From Cytophagaceae bacterium (GTDB lineage: Bacteria; Bacteroidota; Bacteroidia; Cytophagales; Spirosomataceae), in contig CANHCG010000118.1 of assembly GCA_947459055.1 (NCBI GenBank), forward strand, positions 1 through 6,178: DNA of 6,178 nt, given 5' to 3'. The translations under genes were made by a program, and so were the position numbers. The notes under the pieces are model-generated. The model ran no database searches. It worked only from the letters and a program-made list of their open reading frames with translations, and had not been told where the DNA came from. Below are positions 1 to 5,860 of this stretch, one piece after another (within the stretch, counting starts at the first letter, position 1; each line of letters starts with the position of its first letter).

Positions 1-248
1 AGGCTTTTCATGTGTATTCGATTGAGTGGACGCCCAAAACGATTCAAGCGTTTATTGATGGGAAACAATATTTTTACTTCGAGAATTCGGGGAAGGGTTG
101 GCAAGAATGGCCCTTTGACAAGAAACAGCATGTGTTGATTAATTTGGCCGTAGGGGGTAACTGGGGCGGCCAAAAAGGCGTAGATGACAGCATTTTCCCT
201 AATAAATTTTTGATTGATTACGTGCGCGTATATAGTTTAAATCCATAA
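1..248 (+). CDS. GH16 family glycoside hydrolase (beta-glucanase/laminarinase-like), C-terminal fragment
   Basis: This is the C-terminal end of a family 16 glycoside hydrolase, a group that cleaves beta-1,3 or mixed-linkage glucans and related galactans, usually outside the cytoplasm. The frame is open from position 3 to the TAA at 246-248 and gives 81 residues; the gene begins upstream of the window. It opens with AFHVYSIEWTP, followed by a strand containing FIDGKQYF, and ends with INLAVGGNWGG and FLIDYVRVYSL. These are the usual closing strands of the GH16 beta-jelly roll. The catalytic ExDxxE motif and any signal peptide would lie upstream, so substrate and export cannot be read here. The protein ends right after the fold, with no extra C-terminal module or sorting domain. 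A GTG at position 12 is an internal Val codon, not a start. mazG begins two bases after the stop, so the two may share a transcript. GH16 membership is fairly sure; the exact specificity is unknown. Confidence 0.85.
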   Translation, partial: AFHVYSIEWTPKTIQAFIDGKQYFYFENSGKGWQEWPFDKKQHVLINLAVGGNWGGQKGVDDSIFPNKFLIDYVRVYSLNP

Positions 249-250
249 AT

Positions 251-1036
251 ATGAGATATCCTGCGGCTGGAGAGGCCTTCGACCGATTGTTGTGTATCAT
301 GGATGATTTGCGTGAAAAATGTCCATGGGATAAGAAACAGACCTTAGATTCCTTGCGGCATTTGACGATTGAGGAAACGTATGAATTATCTGATGCGATT
401 ATGGAGGGGGATTTGACGGAGATTAAAAAGGAGATTGGAGATATTTTTTTGCATTTGGTTTTTTACAGCAAAATTGGTGCAGAGAAAGGAGCCTTTGATG
501 TGACGGATGTGTTGCATGGGATTTGTGAAAAATTGATTTCTCGGCATCCGCATATTTATGGGGATGTGGTGGCGACGACGGAGGAGGAAGTGAAGTCAAA
601 TTGGGAAGCTTTGAAACTCAAAGAAGGGAATAAATCGGTTTTGTCGGGGGTTCCAGGATCGTTGCCGGCTTTGGTAAAGGCGATGCGGATTCAGGAAAAA
701 GCGCGTGGGGCGGGATTTGATTGGGAGGAAAAGGAGCAGGTTTGGGAAAAAGTAGAGGAGGAACTAGGGGAGTTTAAGGAGACTTTTGTGGGGAAAGATT
801 TGAGTAATGAGCAGCGTGCGGAGGCGGAAGGTGAATTGGGGGATTTGATATTCAGCTTGGTGAATTTTGCGCGCTTTATTGATATTAATCCCGAGACGGC
901 CGTGGAGCGGACAAATAAGAAATTTATCAAACGCTTTCAGCACTTAGAAAAAAGGGCCTCCGAAATGGGGAAGGCCCTTCAAGACATGACGCTGGCAGAA
1001 ATGGATGTGTTTTGGGAGGAGGCGAAAGGCCTTTAA
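251..1036 (+). CDS. mazG: Nucleoside triphosphate pyrophosphohydrolase MazG
   Basis: MazG hydrolyses (d)NTPs to the monophosphate and pyrophosphate in the cytoplasm; in other bacteria it cleans up abnormal nucleotides and can lower alarmone levels under stress. The 261 residues match the usual two-domain length (E. coli about 263). The N-terminal domain has CPWDKKQT (24-31), the helix EETYEL (41-46) and EIGD (61-64), whose acidic residues bind Mg2+ in the family. The linker has SRHPHIYGD (97-105). The C-terminal domain repeats the metal-binding pattern with EEELGEF (169-175) and EGELGDLIFSLVNFARF (193-209), then ERTNKKFIKRF (219-229). All key acidic positions are present, so it should be active. 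The ATG at 251 is chosen because it leaves the normal short lead before CPWD; the upstream sequence is AT-rich without a Shine-Dalgarno. The gene follows the GH16 stop by two bases and overlaps the convergent galM by four. Its codons favour GAG, GGG and TTG, unlike rpsA. Confidence 0.95.
   Translation: MRYPAAGEAFDRLLCIMDDLREKCPWDKKQTLDSLRHLTIEETYELSDAIMEGDLTEIKKEIGDIFLHLVFYSKIGAEKGAFDVTDVLHGICEKLISRHPHIYGDVVATTEEEVKSNWEALKLKEGNKSVLSGVPGSLPALVKAMRIQEKARGAGFDWEEKEQVWEKVEEELGEFKETFVGKDLSNEQRAEAEGELGDLIFSLVNFARFIDINPETAVERTNKKFIKRFQHLEKRASEMGKALQDMTLAEMDVFWEEAKGL
948..979 (-). terminator. Intrinsic terminator of galM, inside mazG
   Basis: Read on the minus strand, AAGGGCCT (979-972) pairs with AGGCCCTT (959-952) across a 12-base loop. 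Two further inner C-G pairs are possible. A run of six T (953-948) follows directly, overlapping the last stem bases. It starts about 54 bases past the galM stop, where a terminator would be expected. On the plus strand the same hairpin has no T-run after it, so it should act only on galM transcripts. It lies within mazG codons for residues 233-243. Confidence 0.7.
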
Positions 1037-2175
1037 TTAACCAAAAACTGATACACCGTTTTCGTCGAATAATTTTCACCGGGTCTTAGGACCGTACTTG
1101 GAAAGCTTGGATGATTCGGAGAATCTGGGTAATGTTCTGTTTCCAAACAGAATCCCATGCGTTTCGTGTAGGCTGCGCCGTTTTTTCCGATCAGGTGACC
1201 ATCTAAGAAATTTCCAGTATAAAATTGAACGCCTGGTTCGGTGGTGAAACATTTTAGTGTTCGGCCTGATTCGGGATCGTGTGCCACGGCGGCAAGTGCA
1301 AATTCACCTAATGGTTTTTCGAAGGCGAAGCAATGGTCATAGCCACCGCCGCGTTTGATTTGCTCGTTTTCGCTTTGGTCTATGCGCGAACCGATTACTT
1401 TTGGTGTTGAAAAGTCGAAAGGCGTTCCGGCGGTGGGGATTAATTCACCGGTCGGGATAAGTGTTTGATCTACGGCCACGAGTTTCGGGGCGTTTAATTG
1501 CATCGTATGGTTCAAAATATTGCGTTTGGTATTTCCGCTTAGATTGAAATAACTGTGGTTGCAAAGATTGATGACGGTAGCTTTATCGGTGGAGGCTTTG
1601 AATTGAACGGAAAGTTCGTTGGCCTCTGTTAAGATATACGAAAGTGTCACTGAAAGTGTTCCTGGATAGCCTTCTTCCATGTCTTTCGAGGTATAGCTGA
1701 GGGTTAGGGCAGGTCCTTGCGGGCCTTTTTCGGCGGAAACGACTTTCCAAACGACCTTGTCAAAACCTTTTAAGCCGCCGTGCAGGGCGTTTCCGTTGTT
1801 TTGGGTGGCGAGTTGGTACGCGACACCATCTAGTGAAAATTTACCTTTGGCGATGCGATTGCCATAGCGTCCCACGGTGGCGCCGAAATAGGGGGTGTCT
1901 TTGATGTATTCGGCAAGAGTTTCAAAACCTAGGACCACATCTTCGATTTTTCCGTTTTTGTCGGGCGTTAAAATTTTGGTAATGATTCCGCCATAATTCA
2001 TGATGTGCACTTCCATGCCCGATGAATTTTTGAGGTTAAATAGCTGAACGGGTTCTCCGGCAGGGGTTTGGCCAAAGGCTTTGGATGAAATGGACATAGT
2101 CTTAATTTGAGAAAAAAGGGAAAAGGATACGCAAAAAACGGGGGTAAAAATGAGCCCCAAGAGGATTTTTTTCAT
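1033..2175 (-). CDS. galM: Exported galactose mutarotase (aldose 1-epimerase)
   Basis: Aldose 1-epimerase interconverts the alpha and beta anomers of galactose, glucose and related sugars and feeds the Leloir pathway. The 380 residues keep the family's active-site landmarks: GRYGNRI (102-108), NALHGG with His132, NLCNHSYFNLSG with His207 (the proposed acid), GGGYDHCF with Asp280, and LETEH with Glu345 (the proposed base). A region typical of the C-terminal beta-sandwich follows. The first 22 residues look like a Sec signal peptide: MKK, then a hydrophobic stretch, then LFS before Gln23. Cys15 is not in a good lipobox, so a lipoprotein is less likely. This suggests a periplasmic enzyme acting on sugars before uptake. 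An in-frame ATG at Met27 would give a cytosolic form of 354 residues, close to the usual GalM length, but the signal-like lead favours the longer start. It is convergent with mazG and divergent from rpsA. No clear promoter was found. Confidence 0.93.
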   Translation of the reverse strand: MKKILLGLIFTPVFCVSFSLFSQIKTMSISSKAFGQTPAGEPVQLFNLKNSSGMEVHIMNYGGIITKILTPDKNGKIEDVVLGFETLAEYIKDTPYFGATVGRYGNRIAKGKFSLDGVAYQLATQNNGNALHGGLKGFDKVVWKVVSAEKGPQGPALTLSYTSKDMEEGYPGTLSVTLSYILTEANELSVQFKASTDKATVINLCNHSYFNLSGNTKRNILNHTMQLNAPKLVAVDQTLIPTGELIPTAGTPFDFSTPKVIGSRIDQSENEQIKRGGGYDHCFAFEKPLGEFALAAVAHDPESGRTLKCFTTEPGVQFYTGNFLDGHLIGKNGAAYTKRMGFCLETEHYPDSPNHPSFPSTVLRPGENYSTKTVYQFLVN

Positions 2176-2214
2176 GGTTTATAGGTCTTTCGAATTCGAA
2201 TTTAAAGAATTCCG

Positions 2215-2244
2215 TTGAATTTGAAATATTTTTATTTATCTTTG
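2215..2244 (+). promoter_or_regulatory. rpsA promoter, Bacteroidota type
   Basis: TTG at 2215-2217 and TATCTTTG at 2237-2244 are separated by 19 bases. This fits the Bacteroidota -33/-7 pattern (TTG, about 19 bases, TANNTTTG), with a full match in the -7 element. Transcription would start near 2251 and give a leader of about 74 bases before rpsA. The start position is inferred from element spacing. Confidence 0.75.
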
Positions 2245-2289
2245 CACCCCAATTTAAAAATTAATAGTTCACTTAATTTCAGCGTGTTA

Positions 2290-2315
2290 GCCCAGCATGT
2301 TGATGTATCCAGGGC
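2290..2315 (+). promoter_or_regulatory. Possible hairpin in the rpsA leader
   Basis: GCCC (2290-2293) can pair with GGGC (2312-2315), and inside it GCAT (2295-2298) with ATGT (2303-2306) across a GTTG loop, including one G-T pair. The fold ends nine bases before the rpsA ATG. S1 represses translation of its own mRNA through leader hairpins in E. coli, so an autoregulatory role is possible. The stems are short and interrupted, and this was judged by eye only. Confidence 0.3.
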
Positions 2316-2324
2316 AAATAATTT

Positions 2325-4160
2325 ATGTCAAAACAACCAAAAGATTTCGACTGGGATTTAGTTGAAGGTAAAGGATTCGGTGGTAGTTATACTGCAGAAT
2401 TGAAAGAACAAATGGAGGCTGCGATTGAAGCAACCTTGAATTCGGTCACTGAAAAAGAGGTAGTGAAGGGGATTGTGGTGAGCAAAACTGACCGTGAAGT
2501 AATCATTAACATTGGATTTAAATCTGATGGCTTAGTTTCTGCGTCTGAATTCCGCGATATGCCGGATTTGAAGGCTGGAGATGAAGTAGAAGTGTACATT
2601 GAGAACCAAGAGGATGCGAATGGTCAGTTGACTTTATCGCGTAAATTGGCGAAAGTAATGGGTGCTTGGACGAACATTGAGCGTGCTTTGGAAGAAGATA
2701 CGATCATCAATGGTTTTGTGAAGCGTCGTACTAAAGGAGGTTTGATCGTGGATATTTTTGGAATCGAGGCGTTCTTGCCAGGATCTCAAATTGACGTAAA
2801 GCCGATCCGTGACTTCGATATTTTCGTAGGCAAAAACATGGAGGTGAAGGTGGTTAAGATTAACCATACGAATGACAACGTAGTTGTTTCGCACAAAGTA
2901 TTAATCGAAAAAGATCTGGAGGCTCAACGTCAAACGATCTTGACGAATTTAGATAAAGGTCAAGTATTAGAAGGTGTGATCAAAAACATGACTAATTTCG
3001 GTGTGTTCATCGACTTAGGTGGTGTAGATGGTTTACTTCATATCACGGATATCTCGTGGGGACGTATCAACCACCCACAAGAGGTATTGAAATTGGATCA
3101 AAAAATCCAAGTGGTAGTTCTAGACTTCGACGAAAACAAAAAACGTATCTCGTTAGGTATGAAGCAATTACAAGCGCATCCATGGGAAGCGTTAGCGGCT
3201 GAAACTGAAGTAGGTTCGAAAGTAAAAGGTAAAATCGTTAACGTAGCGGATTACGGTGCGTTCTTAGAAGTATTGCCGGGTGTAGAAGGATTGATTCACG
3301 TGTCAGAAATGTCATGGTCTCAACATTTACGTAATCCACAAGATTTCTTGAAAGTGGGCGATGAAATGGAAGCCGTTGTGTTAACATTAGATCGTGCTGA
3401 GCGCAAGATGTCTTTAGGCATCAAGCAATTGACCGAGGATCCTTGGACTAAGACTGATTTATTAGCGAAATACGCGATTGGAACGAAGCATAAAGGAACT
3501 GTTCGTAACTTGACTAACTTCGGTTTATTCCTTGAGTTGGAAGAAGGAATTGACGGATTGGTTCACGTTTCTGATTTGTCTTGGACGAAAAAAATCAAGC
3601 ATCCATCTGAATTCGTGAAAGTAGGCGATTCATTAGATGTTATTGTGATTGAATTGGATGCGGACAATCGCCGCTTGGCTTTAGGTCATAAGCAATTGGA
3701 AGAGAATCCATGGGATACGTTTGAAAGCGTATTTACTCTAGGATCGACGCATAAAGCAACTGTGATTTCGAAAAGCGATAAAATGGCTACCTTAGAATTA
3801 CCTTACGGTATTGAAGGATTGGCGCCATTGAAGCAATTGACGAAAGCGGATGAATCAGTAGCGGAGGTTGGTGAGGCATTGGATTTCGTCGTAATCGAAT
3901 TCCAAAAAGAAGATCGTAAGATCATCTTATCTCACACGCGTACGTTTACAGAAGCTACAGCAGAAGAAGTTGCTGCAGCGGCTGCGAAACCAGAGAAAAA
4001 GAAAGCTACAAAGACGGCAGATAAGCCGGCGGCTGTAACTGCTGAAAAATCGACCATGGGTGATATCGGAGCTTTATCTGCTTTGAAAGAGCAAATGGAA
4101 GGTGCTGAGCGCGAGCAAGCGATCAAAAAATTAGAGAAAAAATCTAAGAAAGCAGAGTAG
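2325..4160 (+). CDS. rpsA: 30S ribosomal protein S1
   Basis: S1 binds mRNA on the small ribosomal subunit and helps it load and unfold. The 611 residues hold six S1 (OB-fold) repeats at roughly 45-107, 125-192, 211-280, 296-367, 385-456 and 470-538. Repeats 3 to 5 are the most canonical, each with a version of NFGxFxxL, GxxGLxHxS/T and SLGxKQL: for example NMTNFGVFIDL, VDGLLHITDISW and ISLGMKQL in repeat 3. Repeats 1, 2 and 6 are more diverged, as is usual; repeat 6 lacks the FG pair. A flexible Ala/Lys/Glu-rich tail (545-611) follows, with a short ordered-looking segment GDIGALSALKEQME (579-592) that I recall as common in Bacteroidota S1. The ATG at 2325 gives the expected lead (SKQPKDFDWD) and has no Shine-Dalgarno. 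Codons such as GGT, CGT, GAA and TTA suggest high expression. The gene stands alone between its own promoter and terminator. Confidence 0.97.
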   Translation: MSKQPKDFDWDLVEGKGFGGSYTAELKEQMEAAIEATLNSVTEKEVVKGIVVSKTDREVIINIGFKSDGLVSASEFRDMPDLKAGDEVEVYIENQEDANGQLTLSRKLAKVMGAWTNIERALEEDTIINGFVKRRTKGGLIVDIFGIEAFLPGSQIDVKPIRDFDIFVGKNMEVKVVKINHTNDNVVVSHKVLIEKDLEAQRQTILTNLDKGQVLEGVIKNMTNFGVFIDLGGVDGLLHITDISWGRINHPQEVLKLDQKIQVVVLDFDENKKRISLGMKQLQAHPWEALAAETEVGSKVKGKIVNVADYGAFLEVLPGVEGLIHVSEMSWSQHLRNPQDFLKVGDEMEAVVLTLDRAERKMSLGIKQLTEDPWTKTDLLAKYAIGTKHKGTVRNLTNFGLFLELEEGIDGLVHVSDLSWTKKIKHPSEFVKVGDSLDVIVIELDADNRRLALGHKQLEENPWDTFESVFTLGSTHKATVISKSDKMATLELPYGIEGLAPLKQLTKADESVAEVGEALDFVVIEFQKEDRKIILSHTRTFTEATAEEVAAAAAKPEKKKATKTADKPAAVTAEKSTMGDIGALSALKEQMEGAEREQAIKKLEKKSKKAE

Positions 4161-4177
4161 TCTTTTTTAAGTATACT

Positions 4178-4215
4178 AAATAGGGGAATGCGAAAGCGTT
4201 CCCCTATTTGTTTTT
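4178..4215 (+). terminator. Strong intrinsic terminator of rpsA
   Basis: A 14-base left arm (4178-4191) pairs with 4196-4209 around a GAAA tetraloop. Thirteen pairs are Watson-Crick and one is T-G, and the core is AGGGGAA/TTCCCCT. GTTTTT (4210-4215) follows. It starts 17 bases after the rpsA stop. There is no T-run on the opposite strand, so it should act in one direction. Confidence 0.92.
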
Positions 4216-4263
4216 ATAGGTTTTGTATGACTCGAATTCCTTTGTAAAATATCAAGAAAATGA

Positions 4264-4294
4264 TTGGCAATTCGAAGTTTTTTTGGCAAATTTG
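4264..4294 (+). promoter_or_regulatory. Weak candidate promoter of the Gfo/Idh/MocA gene
   Basis: TTG at 4264-4266 lies 20 bases before CAAATTTG at 4287-4294, which differs from TANNTTTG at one position (C for T). Transcription would begin near 4301, about 36 bases before the ATG. The downstream element sits inside a perfect palindrome, which could make it subject to a repressor or activator. This is the best candidate in the 121-base spacer, but it is not a full consensus match. Confidence 0.4.
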
Positions 4295-4296
4295 CC
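4264..4296. repeat. Perfect 12-base palindrome with repeated TTGGCAA, possible operator
   Basis: GGCAAATTTGCC (4285-4296) is a perfect inverted repeat. TTGGCAA occurs at 4264-4270 and again at 4284-4290, 20 bases (about two helical turns) apart, so the palindrome's left half has an extra upstream copy on the same helix face. This layout fits a dimeric regulator site overlapping the promoter of the downstream gene. No regulator is encoded in the window, and an AT-rich palindrome can arise by chance. Confidence 0.4.
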
Positions 4297-4336
4297 CATT
4301 CGAGAAAAACCGATTTACTAACTTAACGTTTTACCT

Positions 4337-5785
4337 ATGGCTAATGATTCACGGCGTGATTTTCTAAAAAACGCTTCTCTGGCAGCTGCCAGTTTTTACA
4401 TTGTTCCTCGTCATGTGTTGGGAAAAGGATTTACGGCTCCTTCTGATAAATTAAATATCATGGGGATTGGAGCTGGAGGAAAGGGATACTCAGATATTAT
4501 GAGTTCGTTTAATAAGGGGGCTGAAAATATTGTGGCGTTGGTGGATGTGGACGACCGCCAGTCGGTGCGTGCACGTAAAGAACTTCCAAAAGCAGCTTAT
4601 TATAAGGATTTCCGAGTTGCTTTAGAAAAAGAAGGCAGCAATGTAGATGCGGTGATTGTGTCTACGCCTGATCATACGCATACGACGATTGCGATGGCGG
4701 CGATGAATCGGGGCAAGCACGTATATGTACAAAAGCCTTTGACGCATGATATTTTTGAGGCTCGTATGATGACTGAAAAAGCGCGCGAAATGAAGGTGGT
4801 TACTCAGATGGGAAATCAGGGTTCTTCAGGAGACGGAGTACGTCAAATGATGGAGTGGTTTGATGCGGGCGTGATTGGTAAGGTACATACGGTGCAAGTA
4901 TGGACGAATCGTCCGGTTTGGCCACAAGGAATTGCATATCCTACGGCGGGTTCTCCGGCACCGGCGGAATTGGATTGGGATTTATGGTTAGGACCAGCGA
5001 AATATAGAGAATATAACCCGGCCTTGCTTCCGTTCAAATGGAGAGGTTGGTGGGATTATGGTACTGGCGCCTTAGGTGATATGGGATGCCACTTATTGGA
5101 TCCTCCATTTAAGGTATTGGGAATTCGTGATGCCTTGACGGTAGAATGTTCGGTGGGATCAGTGTTCCTACAAGATTGGGTACCTGAGTGGATTCCAGAA
5201 GGATGTCCGCCATCGTCGATGACGACCTTGAAATATGCGGCGTCTGATCGGAATAAATCAGCGGTGACCTTAACTTGGTACGATGGAGGTCTTCGGGCGC
5301 CACATCCAGAGGGAATTCCGGCAACCGAGATAATCGGTGACCCAGATGGCACGAATGGTGTTATTTTGATTGGTACGAAAGGAATTATGACCTGCGGAAC
5401 GTATGGTATGTATCCAAAAGTATTCAAAAATGGGAAACAAGTTCCTGAGGCGGAATTGCCAAATAAAGTAACCTATGCGCGTGTGAAGGATGGTCCAGGG
5501 GGTCACCAAACACAGTGGGTAGAGGCTTGTAAAGCAGGTTTCGGTAAAATGGAAGTGAGTTCAGGTTTCGATTATTCGGGTCCGTTTACGGAATCGGTAT
5601 TGATGGGTAATTTGGCGATTCGTTCGTATATGTTGCGTGAAGGCGAAGGCCGGACGGCGAAGTACATTGGGCGCCAACAATTAAATTGGGATGCGGCTAA
5701 CATGCGCGTGACTAATTTTGACCTAGCAAATCAATTCGTAAAACGCGAATACCGGGCAGGTTGGAAGTTAGACGAGAAAAAGTAA
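4337..5785 (+). CDS. Tat-exported Gfo/Idh/MocA family oxidoreductase
   Basis: This belongs to the NAD(P)-dependent Gfo/Idh/MocA family, which oxidises, reduces or isomerises sugars and related polyols. The 482 residues start with a twin-arginine signal: SRRDFLK (5-11) matches the Tat consensus, followed by the hydrophobic ASLAAASFYIVP. The Rossmann domain follows, with GIGAGGKG (43-50), Asp70 at the end of strand 2 (ALVDVDD), and STPDHTH (109-115). The family's EKP motif appears as QKP (132-134). The C-terminal domain includes GTGALGDMGCHLLDP (242-256), where Asp248 and His252 are candidate active-site residues. Tat export would carry the protein folded with its cofactor to the periplasm, as known for Zymomonas glucose-fructose oxidoreductase. 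Substrate is unknown. Some Tat-linked relatives are NAD-dependent glycosidases (GH109), so hydrolysis is a possible alternative. The ATG at 4337 places the signal right at the N-terminus. The gene is monocistronic by its flanking spacer and terminator. Confidence 0.92.
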   Translation: MANDSRRDFLKNASLAAASFYIVPRHVLGKGFTAPSDKLNIMGIGAGGKGYSDIMSSFNKGAENIVALVDVDDRQSVRARKELPKAAYYKDFRVALEKEGSNVDAVIVSTPDHTHTTIAMAAMNRGKHVYVQKPLTHDIFEARMMTEKAREMKVVTQMGNQGSSGDGVRQMMEWFDAGVIGKVHTVQVWTNRPVWPQGIAYPTAGSPAPAELDWDLWLGPAKYREYNPALLPFKWRGWWDYGTGALGDMGCHLLDPPFKVLGIRDALTVECSVGSVFLQDWVPEWIPEGCPPSSMTTLKYAASDRNKSAVTLTWYDGGLRAPHPEGIPATEIIGDPDGTNGVILIGTKGIMTCGTYGMYPKVFKNGKQVPEAELPNKVTYARVKDGPGGHQTQWVEACKAGFGKMEVSSGFDYSGPFTESVLMGNLAIRSYMLREGEGRTAKYIGRQQLNWDAANMRVTNFDLANQFVKREYRAGWKLDEKK

Positions 5786-5806
5786 CCTTTAACTAAGTTA
5801 TGATAC

Positions 5807-5837
5807 AAAAAGACGGGCCGAATGTCCCGTCTTTTTT
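5807..5837 (+). terminator. Intrinsic terminator of the Gfo/Idh/MocA gene
   Basis: AAAAAGACGGG (5807-5817) pairs perfectly over 11 bases with CCCGTCTTTTT (5826-5836) around an eight-base loop. The T-tract continues as TTTTTT to 5837 and, after one A, with five more T. It starts 21 bases after the stop codon. The arms' A/T ends also give a T-run on the minus strand, so weak bidirectional action is possible. Confidence 0.9.
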
Positions 5838-5844
5838 ATTTTTG
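5837..5844 (+). promoter_or_regulatory. Candidate -7 promoter element of the cupin gene
   Basis: TATTTTTG is a full match to the Bacteroidota -7 pattern TANNTTTG. It lies in the T-tract of the preceding terminator and 16 bases before the cupin ATG, so the leader would be only about 10 bases. No TTG stands 19-20 bases upstream, where the terminator stem lies, so the match may only reflect T-rich sequence. Confidence 0.35.
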
Positions 5845-5860
5845 TAAAAATATTAATTAT

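Noticed and set aside
1131..1152. Inverted repeat TTCTGTT/AACAGAA inside galM
   Set aside because: A 7-bp stem with a four-base loop, but AT-rich, with no T-run and no position that suggests a function; likely chance in coding sequence.
1171..1186. Possible mazG terminator: GGC-TGC-GCC then G and TTTTTT on the plus strand inside galM
   Set aside because: The stem has only three pairs with a three-base loop, too weak to call a terminator even with the T-run.
2197..2204. Minus-strand TAAATTCG as the galM -7 promoter element
   Set aside because: One mismatch to TANNTTTG and no TTG at the right distance upstream, so not supported as a promoter.
2191..2212. CGAATTCG palindrome and repeated GAATTC near the galM start
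   Set aside because: GAATTC recurs through the window, including in coding regions, so the local copies are not distinctive.
2220..2223. TTTG as the -33 element of the rpsA promoter
   Set aside because: Only 13 bases from the -7 element; the TTG at 2215-2217 gives the expected 19.
5056..5427. Minus-strand open frame of 123 codons opposite the oxidoreductase gene
   Set aside because: It lies wholly within a well-supported gene, has no recognisable domain and is Pro/Ser-rich as expected of an antisense shadow; the same holds for the other short antisense frames in mazG, rpsA and this gene.
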